Shown here: piece by piece, positions 38,947 through 47,237 of the stretch
How positions within the stretch are numbered: position 1 is the first letter of the stretch
Layout: every line of letters starts with the position of its first letter
NCBI RefSeq assembly: GCF_023155095.1
Contig: NZ_JAKNDA010000003.1
Location: 124,001-188,000, forward strand
Length of the DNA stretch: 64,000 nt
Direction of reading: 5' to 3'
Source of the DNA: Idiomarina aminovorans
GTDB taxonomy: Bacteria > Pseudomonadota > Gammaproteobacteria > Enterobacterales > Alteromonadaceae
Made by a program: the position numbers and the translations under genes
The notes under the pieces: model-generated
What the model was told of the DNA's origin: nothing
Database searches by the model: none
What the model saw: only the letters and a program-made list of their open reading frames with translations

Positions 38947-39931
38947 TGCCCGGTTCCTCCAACTCACCCATTAACGCTTCTTTTGCTCTGCGTCGATAGG
39001 ACTCCGCATAAGCAGCAGAGCGAGCTCGAAGTATCGGGTCGCGCGTTGCTTCAATACCCGTTGGCAGCACCAGTGGGTCGTAATTGATACCATGACATTC
39101 GCCCTCTAGCTGTGGCGTTACTGCGGTAATGACTACCTGCCCGGCAATAATCTGCTTTCGACTGTCCGGCCATGCCTGGGTCGGATTATTCTCGTCATCT
39201 TCATCATTTGCCAAGGTAAAAACCCAGTCAAAAACGACATTTTCTTTCGCTACCCGATGAGTAATTTCTTCATGCAGCGCATCCACGCCCTCTAAATTGT
39301 CAGCTGAGACAGCAACACTTGGCTGCATAGCCCAGCGCACGGCTTGCTTTTCACCCGCGGAGTTAACCAAATAAAACGCGTTAATGCTGTTGTAGATTTC
39401 GGCGGCAAAACTGCCACTAGGCTGGTACTGGGCTTTCCAATTCAAAAATTCGCTGGTTTCCGGATGCTCCGCAAAAAACGCTTGTATTGCTTCGGAGCCA
39501 GCCTGAATGGCCTGAATTTGCTGATAAAAAGTATGAGGATCTTTAACCGCCATAACTGGCGGAGTATTCATTGCAATACGCCATTGCTCGGTCGAGCTCG
39601 TGGCAAAGCTCAAAGCAAAACTGCGTACCGGAGCTTTCAAATCGGGCGCGGTTGGGTTATTACCGGCTACCGAAAACCGTCCGGTAAAAGGTATTGCGCC
39701 GGTTTCAAATAGCGACGCTTCTGAATACTCCACTAATTTTCCATTAGAGCGGAATTCGCCCGTGACACAAATGCCTTTCGCGTGCGCTCGACGAAACCCA
39801 GGGTGTGCTGTTTCTCCTTGCTGCAAATTCACAAATTGCTGTGCCGTAACTTTAGGAGCTTGCTCAGAGAGTTGTTGAGCTGCAACGCCTGCTATTGGTG
39901 TTAGCAGTAAGGCTAAATATCGCTTTTTCAT
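38939..39931 (-). CDS. Periplasmic catalase-family peroxidase
   Basis: 330 residues with an N-terminal signal peptide (LALLLTPIAGVAAQ). The minimal catalase fold is seen: distal His in HPGFRRAHAKGICVTGEF, and the proximal Tyr region RDPILRARSAAYAESYRRR. It is much shorter than true catalases (about 480+ residues). Its pairing with cytochrome b561 is the known SrpA-type arrangement. It likely detoxifies peroxide in the periplasm using respiratory electrons. Confidence 0.9.
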   Translation of the reverse strand: MKKRYLALLLTPIAGVAAQQLSEQAPKVTAQQFVNLQQGETAHPGFRRAHAKGICVTGEFRSNGKLVEYSEASLFETGAIPFTGRFSVAGNNPTAPDLKAPVRSFALSFATSSTEQWRIAMNTPPVMAVKDPHTFYQQIQAIQAGSEAIQAFFAEHPETSEFLNWKAQYQPSGSFAAEIYNSINAFYLVNSAGEKQAVRWAMQPSVAVSADNLEGVDALHEEITHRVAKENVVFDWVFTLANDEDDENNPTQAWPDSRKQIIAGQVVITAVTPQLEGECHGINYDPLVLPTGIEATRDPILRARSAAYAESYRRRAKEALMGELEEPGNE

Positions 39932-39973
39932 GTTGAAAATACTCTTATTATAATTTTTTTCGGTTCAAGTATA

Positions 39974-40372
39974 TCAGTCAATAGAGCACTGCGAGCAACG
40001 TTCTTTACCTGTTAAGAGCTTTGAAATGCGGTTGCGGTAGCGCGCAAAGAATAAGTAGGCTTTATCAGCAAACCAACGAATAGCTGGCCAGCGCAGCGGC
40101 GCAATCATCCAGCCTTTATCTACCTGCGACCAGGCAGCGTGGGTGACATCCAGTCCGTAAATCATTTCACCAGAGCGGCTCTGCCCGTGCAGATACTGGT
40201 TCGCTTTAGCGACATCCACCGCAGGGTAGCGCTGATTAAAGTCCGGCTCATTAATATTCTCAAACTGGATTTTTCTTTGTTCATCCAGTTTCCTTAAATG
40301 CCGCATCTCCTTAACGCACAAGGGGCATCCGCCATCATAAAAAATAACAAGTTTCGAGTTTTGCTCTGACAT
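39974..40372 (-). CDS. DCC-family thiol-disulfide oxidoreductase-like protein (DUF393)
   Basis: About 132 residues. The family signature DGGCPLCVKEM is at residues 12-22, giving a CxxC pair. ATG 40372 is used; an in-frame GTG three codons upstream is the alternative. It lies 42 bases upstream of the peroxidase on the same strand and may be co-transcribed, but a shared role is speculative. Confidence 0.85.
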   Translation of the reverse strand: MSEQNSKLVIFYDGGCPLCVKEMRHLRKLDEQRKIQFENINEPDFNQRYPAVDVAKANQYLHGQSRSGEMIYGLDVTHAAWSQVDKGWMIAPLRWPAIRWFADKAYLFFARYRNRISKLLTGKERCSQCSID

Positions 40373-40643
40373 TAGAACCACCGTTTTTCGAGTTTCATGT
40401 TCTTATACGGTATTTTTTCGTATTCGATTCATGCTGTAGTTCAAAAGTCGGTTTGCAAGCTCTGCTCGGGAACACCAACCTGAGTTAATGGCGTTTTATG
40501 ATACAGCCACCAGCGTTCATTAAGATGTTGCCTCTTTCAGAATACGACATTACCACGCTGCTAACTTTAATACCCAGTGCTAGTATCTAAACGAAACGCT
40601 GGCGCAGAGGCGCTGGAACTAACTGGAAAGTAAGGAGGCAAGG

Positions 40644-41519
40644 ATGCCAAAACTCTTTAAAGTTCATCTCGTTTATGCAGTTGTTCTTTATCTCACCGCC
40701 TTTTTCGCCTGTCCGGCACTGGCTTTACAAGATTCACCGCAAACCCAGCTGGCAAAAGTGTATGAACAGGACACGACCACCCCGGTTAAAGACTACTTAG
40801 TCAGTGAAAAATATGACGGTATAAGGGCCATCTGGACCGGCGAACAACTGCTGACCCGGCAAGGCAACCCGATATCAGCTCCTGATTGGTTTACAGCGCC
40901 ATTACCCGCGGTCTGGCTAGACGGAGAATTATGGACACAACGCCAGAACTTCGAAAACTTAAGCTCAATTGTGCGAACTCAGATTCCTGACAATAACGCC
41001 TGGCGTCAGGTCAGTTATATGGTGTTTGATATGCCCGATAAAGCGCTTCCATTTGAGCAGCGTTACAAAAACTACTCAAACCTTATCGGGCAAATAGATG
41101 CAGAACACATTAAGGCGGTAAAACAACAGCGGTTTCATTCCAACCATGCGCTAAGCGAACATCTTCAGGCCGTGGTTGAGCATGGGGCGGAAGGCCTGAT
41201 GCTGCACTTGGCAAAGGCAACTCACCAAACCGGCAGAAGCAGTTCGTTATTGAAGTTAAAGCCCTATTTCGACGACGAAGCTGTAGTGATTTCGCATTTA
41301 CCCGGCAAAGGCAAATATACAGATATGCTCGGCGCTCTGCGAGTGCGCAACCAACAAGGTATTGAGTTTTCTATTGGCACCGGATTCACCGATGCCGAAC
41401 GGGCGAACCCTCCGCCTATAGGTAGTACAATAACCTACAAATACCATGGCTACACCAATAACGGAGTGCCACGCTTTGCCAGCTTTTTACGAATTCGGGA
41501 AGAGCCCGACGATGAATGA
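40644..41519 (+). CDS. Periplasmic ATP-dependent DNA ligase (LigE type)
   Basis: 291 residues. A signal peptide (VHLVYAVVLYLTAFFACPALA) precedes a minimal ligase. The adenylation lysine is in SEKYDGIRAIW, later motifs include VWLDGELW, EGLMLHL and LLKLKPYFDDEAVVI, and a short OB domain ends the protein. Small exported ligases of this kind are called LigE and are proposed to act on incoming DNA during competence or biofilm growth. AAGGAGG precedes the ATG. The 262 bases upstream show no convincing gene. Confidence 0.93.
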   Translation: MPKLFKVHLVYAVVLYLTAFFACPALALQDSPQTQLAKVYEQDTTTPVKDYLVSEKYDGIRAIWTGEQLLTRQGNPISAPDWFTAPLPAVWLDGELWTQRQNFENLSSIVRTQIPDNNAWRQVSYMVFDMPDKALPFEQRYKNYSNLIGQIDAEHIKAVKQQRFHSNHALSEHLQAVVEHGAEGLMLHLAKATHQTGRSSSLLKLKPYFDDEAVVISHLPGKGKYTDMLGALRVRNQQGIEFSIGTGFTDAERANPPPIGSTITYKYHGYTNNGVPRFASFLRIREEPDDE

Positions 41520-41565
41520 CTTTTCGGGCAAGGTGCACATGCGTAATATGCAGAAGCTGGAAAAA

Positions 41566-41594
41566 TTGACACCCGATACGTTACAAGTTACAGT
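41566..41594 (+). promoter_or_regulatory. higBA promoter, possibly leaderless
   Basis: TTGACA (41566-41571) and TACAGT (41589-41594) are 17 bases apart. Transcription would start about 7 bases on, at or next to the GTG start codon of higB (41601), which has no Shine-Dalgarno. Confidence 0.6.
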
Positions 41595-41600
41595 TCAGTT

Positions 41601-41879
41601 GTGATCCGAAACTTCAAACACAAAGGTTTGGCTAAGTTCTTCAGGTTCGGTAGCACCGCAGGAATCCAGGCCGCTCATGAAAAGAGACTCCAACTTATTC
41701 TTGGTAGGCTTAATGCGGCATCAAGCGCTCAAGATATGGATTTACCAGGTCTTCGACTCCATGAGCTTTCCGGTAACCGCTCTGGAATTTGGTCAGTGAC
41801 AGTTAGCGGAAACTGGCGCGTGACCTTCCGATTTGAGGATGGAGACGCCGAAATAGTAAATTATGAAGATTATCACTGA
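41601..41879 (+). CDS. higB: HigB-type mRNA interferase toxin
   Basis: 92 residues, RelE fold. IRNFKHKGLAKFF at the N-terminus, RLHELSGNRSGIWSVTVSGNWRVTFRFE and EIVNYEDYH at the C-terminus are hallmark HigB. The start is GTG; no ribosome site precedes it. Toxin comes before antitoxin, the usual hig order. Cleaves mRNA at the ribosome in characterised homologs. It appears intact. Confidence 0.93.
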   Translation: MIRNFKHKGLAKFFRFGSTAGIQAAHEKRLQLILGRLNAASSAQDMDLPGLRLHELSGNRSGIWSVTVSGNWRVTFRFEDGDAEIVNYEDYH

Positions 41880-41888
41880 GGTATTCCT

Positions 41889-42176
41889 ATGTTAATGCAC
41901 AATCCACCCCACCCTGGCGAAGTTGTACGGGAGCTTTGTCTCGAACCTCTTGGCTTATCTGTAACCGCTGCTGCGGAAGCTTTGGGCGTAAGCCGAAAAA
42001 CGTTAAGTGCTGTTCTGAACGGCAAGGCTGGTATTAGCCCTGAAATGGCTATCAGACTCTCAATTGCATTTAATACTTCGGCAGAAAGCTGGCTAAAGCA
42101 ACAGTCCCAATATGAACTCTGGCATGCTGAGCAACATCGCAAAGAACTCAAGGTTAAGAAGCTGGTTGCCGCATAG
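41889..42176 (+). CDS. higA: HigA-type antitoxin
   Basis: 95 residues, XRE helix-turn-helix of the HigA class: [21 protein letters not shown], then [28 protein letters not shown] lies 7 bases before ATG 41889, 9 bases past higB. It neutralises HigB and probably represses the operon. Confidence 0.95.
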   Translation: MLMHNPPHPGEVVRELCLEPLGLSVTAAAEALGVSRKTLSAVLNGKAGISPEMAIRLSIAFNTSAESWLKQQSQYELWHAEQHRKELKVKKLVAA

Positions 42177-42196
42177 TAGAGCAATTAACCGGTTGA

Positions 42197-42220
42197 ACCC
42201 TACCGTTAGGGTATTATTTC
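42197..42220 (+). terminator. Weak terminator after higBA
   Basis: ACCCTA/TAGGGT form a 6-bp stem with a 4-base loop (42197-42212), followed by ATTATTTC. It is a modest hairpin with a broken T-run. Confidence 0.5.
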
Positions 42221-42277
42221 TTATTACAAAAAGGCACTATATAAAAGCATTATCAGTCAGTTAAGGGATTAACACCT

Positions 42278-42883
42278 TTGTTAGTTTTCAATCAGGTCAG
42301 CCAGTACCACGGACATCAGTGTGTCTTTCGCAATTTATCCTTAACGATTGAAGCGCCCCGCGTGTGCGTTACCGGCCCCAACGGAGTGGGTAAAACCACG
42401 CTGTTGTTATTGGCCGCAGGCCTGATCACACCCCGGGAAGGCAATATTACCTTTCAACAGCAAAGTGTTGTTCTGCCGGGCAGTAAGCAAAACATTGGAA
42501 TAAGCGCCAGCAAAGTCGCCTTACCCACTTTTATGACGCTCAAGGAACTCCTGAATTTTCATGCGCTTCAGTTCGGTTGTCGTGCTTACGAAACGTGGAT
42601 AACAAAATTCGGGTTAGAGGAATATTTAACCACTAAAGTGGCAAATTTATCCTTAGGCAATTATAAGAAACTGAGTTTAATCACCGCTTTAATGCATCAA
42701 CCCGGCTTATTGCTTTTAGATGAGCCCAGTAATGGGCTGGATGAGCGGTCCCGCGAGACACTTAAAGAGCTTATTATCAATTATCCGGGTCAGATTGTCA
42801 TGGCAAGCCACGAAAGTGAGTTTTGGGATAATAGTGACGTGCAGCATATTCCGCTGCAAAACCTGATTAGCGGTGGCATGTGA
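42278..42883 (+). CDS. ABC transporter ATP-binding protein, TTG start
   Basis: 201 residues. Walker A TGPNGVGKTTLL, Walker B LLLLDEPSNGLDE and the switch His in VMASHES are intact. The signature is LSLGN rather than LSGGQ, a variant seen in small ABC-2-type exporters. It begins with TTG at 42278 after AGGGA. It overlaps the next gene, a membrane protein, so the two form an exporter of unknown substrate. Confidence 0.88.
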   Translation: MLVFNQVSQYHGHQCVFRNLSLTIEAPRVCVTGPNGVGKTTLLLLAAGLITPREGNITFQQQSVVLPGSKQNIGISASKVALPTFMTLKELLNFHALQFGCRAYETWITKFGLEEYLTTKVANLSLGNYKKLSLITALMHQPGLLLLDEPSNGLDERSRETLKELIINYPGQIVMASHESEFWDNSDVQHIPLQNLISGGM

Positions 42884-44004
42884 GCTACTGGTTATTTCGG
42901 GTTAGAGTTTATCACCAGTCGTTAAAGCAATGGCTCGACAGCTTACGGCAAATTAGTACGGGCTTAGTGGCTTTGTTTCCTCTTGCTCTGCCCGCTCTGA
43001 TAATGATGCCGCTTCTGTCGATAGGCGTCATGGCCAGCCCTGAAACCAGCGCTCCGGTCTTTCTGAACACGCTATGGGGCTATCTGCTCTTGCTGTTTAG
43101 TTGGGTGAGTTTTCAGCGTGCTGGCATTTGCGCCACTCATTACCAACTTTACCTGAAATCGCTTCCCATTAAGCCGGTGGTCAAATCCGCTAGTAATCTT
43201 GGGTTGATGATGTACGGCGCAAACTTCTTTATCCTCGGTCCATTAGTACTGCTGCTCATTGTGTTGTTTCAGCAAAGCGGCAGACTGATATCCGGCGACT
43301 GGGTGCTTTGGAAGGAGCTCATCCCTTTATCGGGTGTTGTGGTGCTCGCAGCTTATTACGCCATTATAGCCGTTAAAAATAAACTGCCATGGCTCAGCCT
43401 GCTCATTTTTCCGTTTCTTGCTTTCGTCTTACCTTATGAGCTGACTAAACCTGAATGGCTAATGCTATGGGGTGCCGTAATTGTAGCCGAACGGTTGATA
43501 CCAACCTTCTCAATAAAGCTCGGCAACTGGCCAGAGGGGTTTTATCGATTCCTTTTACAAGCCGACATCGCATCACCTAACGGGGAGAAATTAAGACTGG
43601 TGTCGCTATTACTGCTTATAGCCCTGACCCGCCTCAGCGCCTCGCAGCTAGAGCCGGAGGTACAACCTTATCTCCTCAATTTAGTCAGCTTTGTTAGCGC
43701 ATTATTATTGGCAAGTAGCTTATTCGGGACCCAGGCACTTAGAAAACAGTATCAACTGTACCTCACCAGCCTGCCCGAGAGTCAATCGGTGCAGTTGGGA
43801 AAAAGTGTTATTTACGCCTTTTTTAAAGCGCTGACAGGAACATTGCTTGTTCTGGCATCAGGGATTTTTACAGAAAGCCAATGGGTTTTATGGCTGTTGT
43901 TTTATATCAGCACTGCTACTGGCATATTGCTGCGCCCGCAATGGTTTCTGCTGTTCCCCTGCGTGGCAGCCCTTATCGTTTTTCTGGCGTCAGAATTTTT
44001 ATGA
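42880..44004 (+). CDS. ABC exporter membrane subunit
   Basis: 374 residues, GTG start in a GTGA overlap with the ATPase gene. About ten hydrophobic segments are visible (for example LVALFPLALPALIMMPLLSIGVM and NLGLMMYGANFFILGPLVLLLIVLF). No family name can be given with confidence. Its only support as a permease is topology and coupling to the ATPase. Confidence 0.8.
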   Translation: MSYWLFRVRVYHQSLKQWLDSLRQISTGLVALFPLALPALIMMPLLSIGVMASPETSAPVFLNTLWGYLLLLFSWVSFQRAGICATHYQLYLKSLPIKPVVKSASNLGLMMYGANFFILGPLVLLLIVLFQQSGRLISGDWVLWKELIPLSGVVVLAAYYAIIAVKNKLPWLSLLIFPFLAFVLPYELTKPEWLMLWGAVIVAERLIPTFSIKLGNWPEGFYRFLLQADIASPNGEKLRLVSLLLLIALTRLSASQLEPEVQPYLLNLVSFVSALLLASSLFGTQALRKQYQLYLTSLPESQSVQLGKSVIYAFFKALTGTLLVLASGIFTESQWVLWLLFYISTATGILLRPQWFLLFPCVAALIVFLASEFL

Positions 44005-44037
44005 AAAATTCAGGGAGCCTTTACCGCTGGCTCCCTG
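44003..44037 (-). terminator. Terminator of the FtsX/ABC operon
   Basis: CAGGGAGCC and GGCTCCCTG form a 9-bp stem with a 9-base loop (44011-44037). On the minus strand AATTTTT follows, so it ends the minus-strand operon; it also lies just past the plus-strand permease. Confidence 0.75.
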
Positions 44038-44084
44038 CACTTTAATGAGCAGAACTTAATTTTTCTTTTCAGGTAAAATCCTCA

Positions 44085-46496
44085 TCAAAACTGGCGCAAC
44101 ACCAACCCGGGCTTACGGCTAGCCACCCGCATACTAATACCTGCCACTGTGAGCCAGCAAATAGCAAAGGTAAGTGCCGCGGCGCCTATATATAAAAATG
44201 CGCTTTGGCTTGCACGTACATTAAAGCCAGAAAGCCACCACTCAACTAAAAAGTAGGTGCCGGGCAATGCAACTAAAACGCTGATAGCCATAAGCACCAT
44301 ATACTCTTTAGCCAATGTATTGACGATTTGCATGCGCTTGGCACCAAGTACTTTTCGCATCGCGACTTCTTTGCAGCGTTGCTCTGCGCTGAATGCAGCA
44401 AGACCAAAGAGCCCAACGCAAGTGAGGAGTATCGCTAAGCCCGCAAACAGCATAATAATGGTACGCTGCCGCTCCTGGTTGTGGTACATGGCAGTAAAAT
44501 CAGCGCCGAGCCAGGAGGTACGTATATCCATGCGGTTGAGTCGTTGCTGCAACATGGTTTCAATTTCCGCGCGTGTGCTCAGCGCCGTGGCGGGTTCCAG
44601 GTGAATGATCATATTGCCAAATGCCATCGGTGAACGTCCGGCAATGATAACCGCGGGTTCCATTCGCCGTAGCGCAGTGCCAACCTGAAAGTCATCAACA
44701 ACGCCGACAATATGAAGTTCCGTCGGCATCATGTCATCAACCATCCAGTGCTTACCAATGACTTCATCCGGGTTATTGTAGCCCGCCTGACGCGCCAGTG
44801 ACGCAGTAATAATTGCCGACGCGGTGCCTCGCAATTCGCCCGTGGTAAACCAGTCTGTCTGACGCTCGGAATCGAAGTCGCGCCCTGCCAGTAAACGCAA
44901 TCCGATGGTTTCAGCAAAATTGTAGCCAGCACCCAAACTCGCCACGGGTGGTAAGCTATCTGCTTCGGTCTGACCCGGAATGCGCAGCGATGACACTTGA
45001 GAGTATGTTTGGGTAAGGTCAATATCCATTGCACTTGCTGCCTGCACGCCAGGTACTGCGGCGATATCCGTCATCAAGCTTTGATTGTCTGACCACAACA
45101 GTTGCTCGTTATTAATGCCATGCACCATCAGCCGCGTTTCGGTTTGATAACCCGTGTCCTGATTGAGCAGAATATCGAGCTGCTGCTGAAGTATCGCGCT
45201 ACCAATCAGCAACGCGACGGTAATAGCGCCCTGCGCCACCAATAACCCCTTGCGTACCCACACCGCAGTGGTACCGCACTGCAAATCGCCGCTAAGTACC
45301 CGTTTGGCATTAAACGCCGAGATAAACAGCGCGGGGTAAATACCCGCTAACAAACCAATCATGGTACTGCACAGCAACAGCAACGCGCCGAAGCTCCCAA
45401 AATACTCAAGGTTAATCGGCCGGTTGACCAAACCACTAAAGGCACCAACACTGAGCTCTACTATCACCGCGGCAATAAAGCCGGCAATGAAAGTCACCAT
45501 CAGCGACTCAACCATAAACTGACTAAATAACTGCCAGCGGCTAGCGCCTAATGTTTTTCGCACACCAACCTCTTTGGCGCGGTTACCCGAGCGGGCAATA
45601 CTCATGTTGATAAAATTAATACTCGCGACCAACAGCAGTAACCCAGCCAGCACTGACGCCGTTAGCAAGGTTGCCTGCGAACCATTGGTTTTAAATTCAT
45701 GCGCCAGTTGCGAATGCAGGTGAATGTCGGTGAGGCCGCGTAAGCGAATATGCGACATAGTCCGACCGTTATAGGCCTTATTATTCAGCGCCTGCGACAC
45801 ACTTTCCACTAGCCTTTCAAGATGAACATCAGCCGGAATCCGCACATACACATAAGCGTTGTTCAGACTCAAAGGTTCGCTGAGACTCTTGTCAGAGACT
45901 AAACGTAAGGAATCCACGTGAAAATGACTTTGCTCCGGAAACTCAACAATAGCAGCCACCTTGAACACCCTATTCTCACTGGTCAGTCTTTCGCCAACAC
46001 TGTCGCTACGCCCAAACAAACGTCGGGACTGTTCGAGCGACAAGGCTATATAACCGGGGTCACTGAGCATCCGGTCAAAATCACCCGCGATAGTGTCAAA
46101 GGTAAAATAATCAGCAAAGTTAGGTTCTATGGCGAGGGAATCAAGCTCTAGTGGCAACCGTGCGCTTTGCGGACGTACATTCACCGAATCTTTAAACATT
46201 CGGGTGCCTTCAATGCGCGAGTCAAACGCCTGAAACTCATCAATGATGGCCGGGCTGCTGATGGGGAACCGTTGCTCCAGCGGCACAAAGAATTGTTCAA
46301 CCCGATAGGTCTGCTCGGCCTCTGGGTGCATCTGGTCATAACCACGCTCGAACTGCACATAAAGCAATATCAATACAGCAGCGGCTAAACCTACCGATAG
46401 TCCAATTAAATTCAGCGCTAGGTGAACTTTTTGGCGCAATAGCGCGCGCAAGCCGGTTTTTATATAACTGGTAAACATAGAGACTTGCTCACGCAT
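44085..46496 (-). CDS. MacB/FtsX-type ABC transporter permease
   Basis: 803 residues with two FtsX-type modules. The first span follows the N-terminus (HLALNLIGLSVGLAAAVLILLYV), then a large periplasmic domain, three spans near residues 280-400, a second coupling segment and periplasmic domain, and three C-terminal spans. NRAKEVGVRKTLGASRWQLF and QRCKEVAMRKVLGAKRMQIV are the paired coupling-helix motifs. ATG 46496 lies within the end of the ATPase gene; ATG 46478 is an alternative. Such systems act as mechanotransmitters or efflux pumps rather than classical channels. Confidence 0.92.
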   Translation of the reverse strand: MREQVSMFTSYIKTGLRALLRQKVHLALNLIGLSVGLAAAVLILLYVQFERGYDQMHPEAEQTYRVEQFFVPLEQRFPISSPAIIDEFQAFDSRIEGTRMFKDSVNVRPQSARLPLELDSLAIEPNFADYFTFDTIAGDFDRMLSDPGYIALSLEQSRRLFGRSDSVGERLTSENRVFKVAAIVEFPEQSHFHVDSLRLVSDKSLSEPLSLNNAYVYVRIPADVHLERLVESVSQALNNKAYNGRTMSHIRLRGLTDIHLHSQLAHEFKTNGSQATLLTASVLAGLLLLVASINFINMSIARSGNRAKEVGVRKTLGASRWQLFSQFMVESLMVTFIAGFIAAVIVELSVGAFSGLVNRPINLEYFGSFGALLLLCSTMIGLLAGIYPALFISAFNAKRVLSGDLQCGTTAVWVRKGLLVAQGAITVALLIGSAILQQQLDILLNQDTGYQTETRLMVHGINNEQLLWSDNQSLMTDIAAVPGVQAASAMDIDLTQTYSQVSSLRIPGQTEADSLPPVASLGAGYNFAETIGLRLLAGRDFDSERQTDWFTTGELRGTASAIITASLARQAGYNNPDEVIGKHWMVDDMMPTELHIVGVVDDFQVGTALRRMEPAVIIAGRSPMAFGNMIIHLEPATALSTRAEIETMLQQRLNRMDIRTSWLGADFTAMYHNQERQRTIIMLFAGLAILLTCVGLFGLAAFSAEQRCKEVAMRKVLGAKRMQIVNTLAKEYMVLMAISVLVALPGTYFLVEWWLSGFNVRASQSAFLYIGAAALTFAICWLTVAGISMRVASRKPGLVLRQF

Positions 46497-47226
46497 GGCT
46501 CACCTCACCAGCGACCTCATTGTTGCTATAACTAACGTTATCGCTCACGTTTTCAGAGACAATACGTCCATCCAGCATACGCACAATGCGGCTGGCATAA
46601 CGGGCTTCATGCTCAGAGTGAGTGACCATAACAATGGTGGTGCCCTCTTTATTCAACTGCCGTAATAGCTGCATCACATCGTCACTGTTCTTCGAGTCGA
46701 GGTTACCGGTGGGCTCATCGGCGAGAATAACCGCCGGATTAATCACCAGTGCCCGCGCCACGGCCACCCGCTGTTGCTGACCGCCGGAGAGCTGAATCGG
46801 CCGATGGTCAGCACGATGATCAATGTTCATTCGTTTAAGAATTTCCTCAGCACGGGCGCGGCGCTGTTGCCGGGGCTGGCCAAGATATTGCAGTGGCAGC
46901 TCTACGTTCTCACGTACGCTCAGCTCGTCAATCAGGTTAAAACTCTGGAACACAAAGCCAAGCGCAGATTTCCGCAGATCTGCCAGCTTACGCTCATTAT
47001 AAGCAGCAATGTCGGTACCTTTAAACTGATACGCACCAGAGGTTGGTGAATCAAGCATGCCTAAGATACTCAGCAGAGTCGACTTACCACAACCTGAAGG
47101 CCCCATAATAGCGACAAAGTCACCGGCCTGGATATTCAGGTTAATGGCATTCAAAGCCGTGGTTTCAAGCTGCTCGGTACGAAATACACGAGACACTTTA
47201 TCCAGGCTGATGAGTGAATCTGTCAT
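46489..47226 (-). CDS. MacB/LolD-type ABC ATPase
   Basis: 245 residues. Walker A GPSGCGKSTLL, signature LSGGQQQRVAVARAL, Walker B ILADEPTGNLDS. Sits between the fusion protein and permease genes, overlapping the latter. With them it forms a tripartite exporter. Confidence 0.95.
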   Translation of the reverse strand: MTDSLISLDKVSRVFRTEQLETTALNAINLNIQAGDFVAIMGPSGCGKSTLLSILGMLDSPTSGAYQFKGTDIAAYNERKLADLRKSALGFVFQSFNLIDELSVRENVELPLQYLGQPRQQRRARAEEILKRMNIDHRADHRPIQLSGGQQQRVAVARALVINPAVILADEPTGNLDSKNSDDVMQLLRQLNKEGTTIVMVTHSEHEARYASRIVRMLDGRIVSENVSDNVSYSNNEVAGEVSHA

Positions 47227-47237
47227 GGCGGTTATCC

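Noticed and set aside
40382-40643. Possible small gene or RNA in the gap before the periplasmic ligase
   Set aside because: Only a 30-codon frame without ribosome site and no convincing hairpin with T-run were found.
42177-42220. attC-like GTTAGGG behind higA, suggesting higBA is a cassette too
   Set aside because: The core fails the final pyrimidine, no matching R''/L'' boxes exist, and the inverted repeat is a short terminator-like hairpin.
45918-46388. Plus-strand frames opposite the FtsX-type permease
   Set aside because: Their positions and composition follow the minus-strand gene, which is complete with both coupling motifs.
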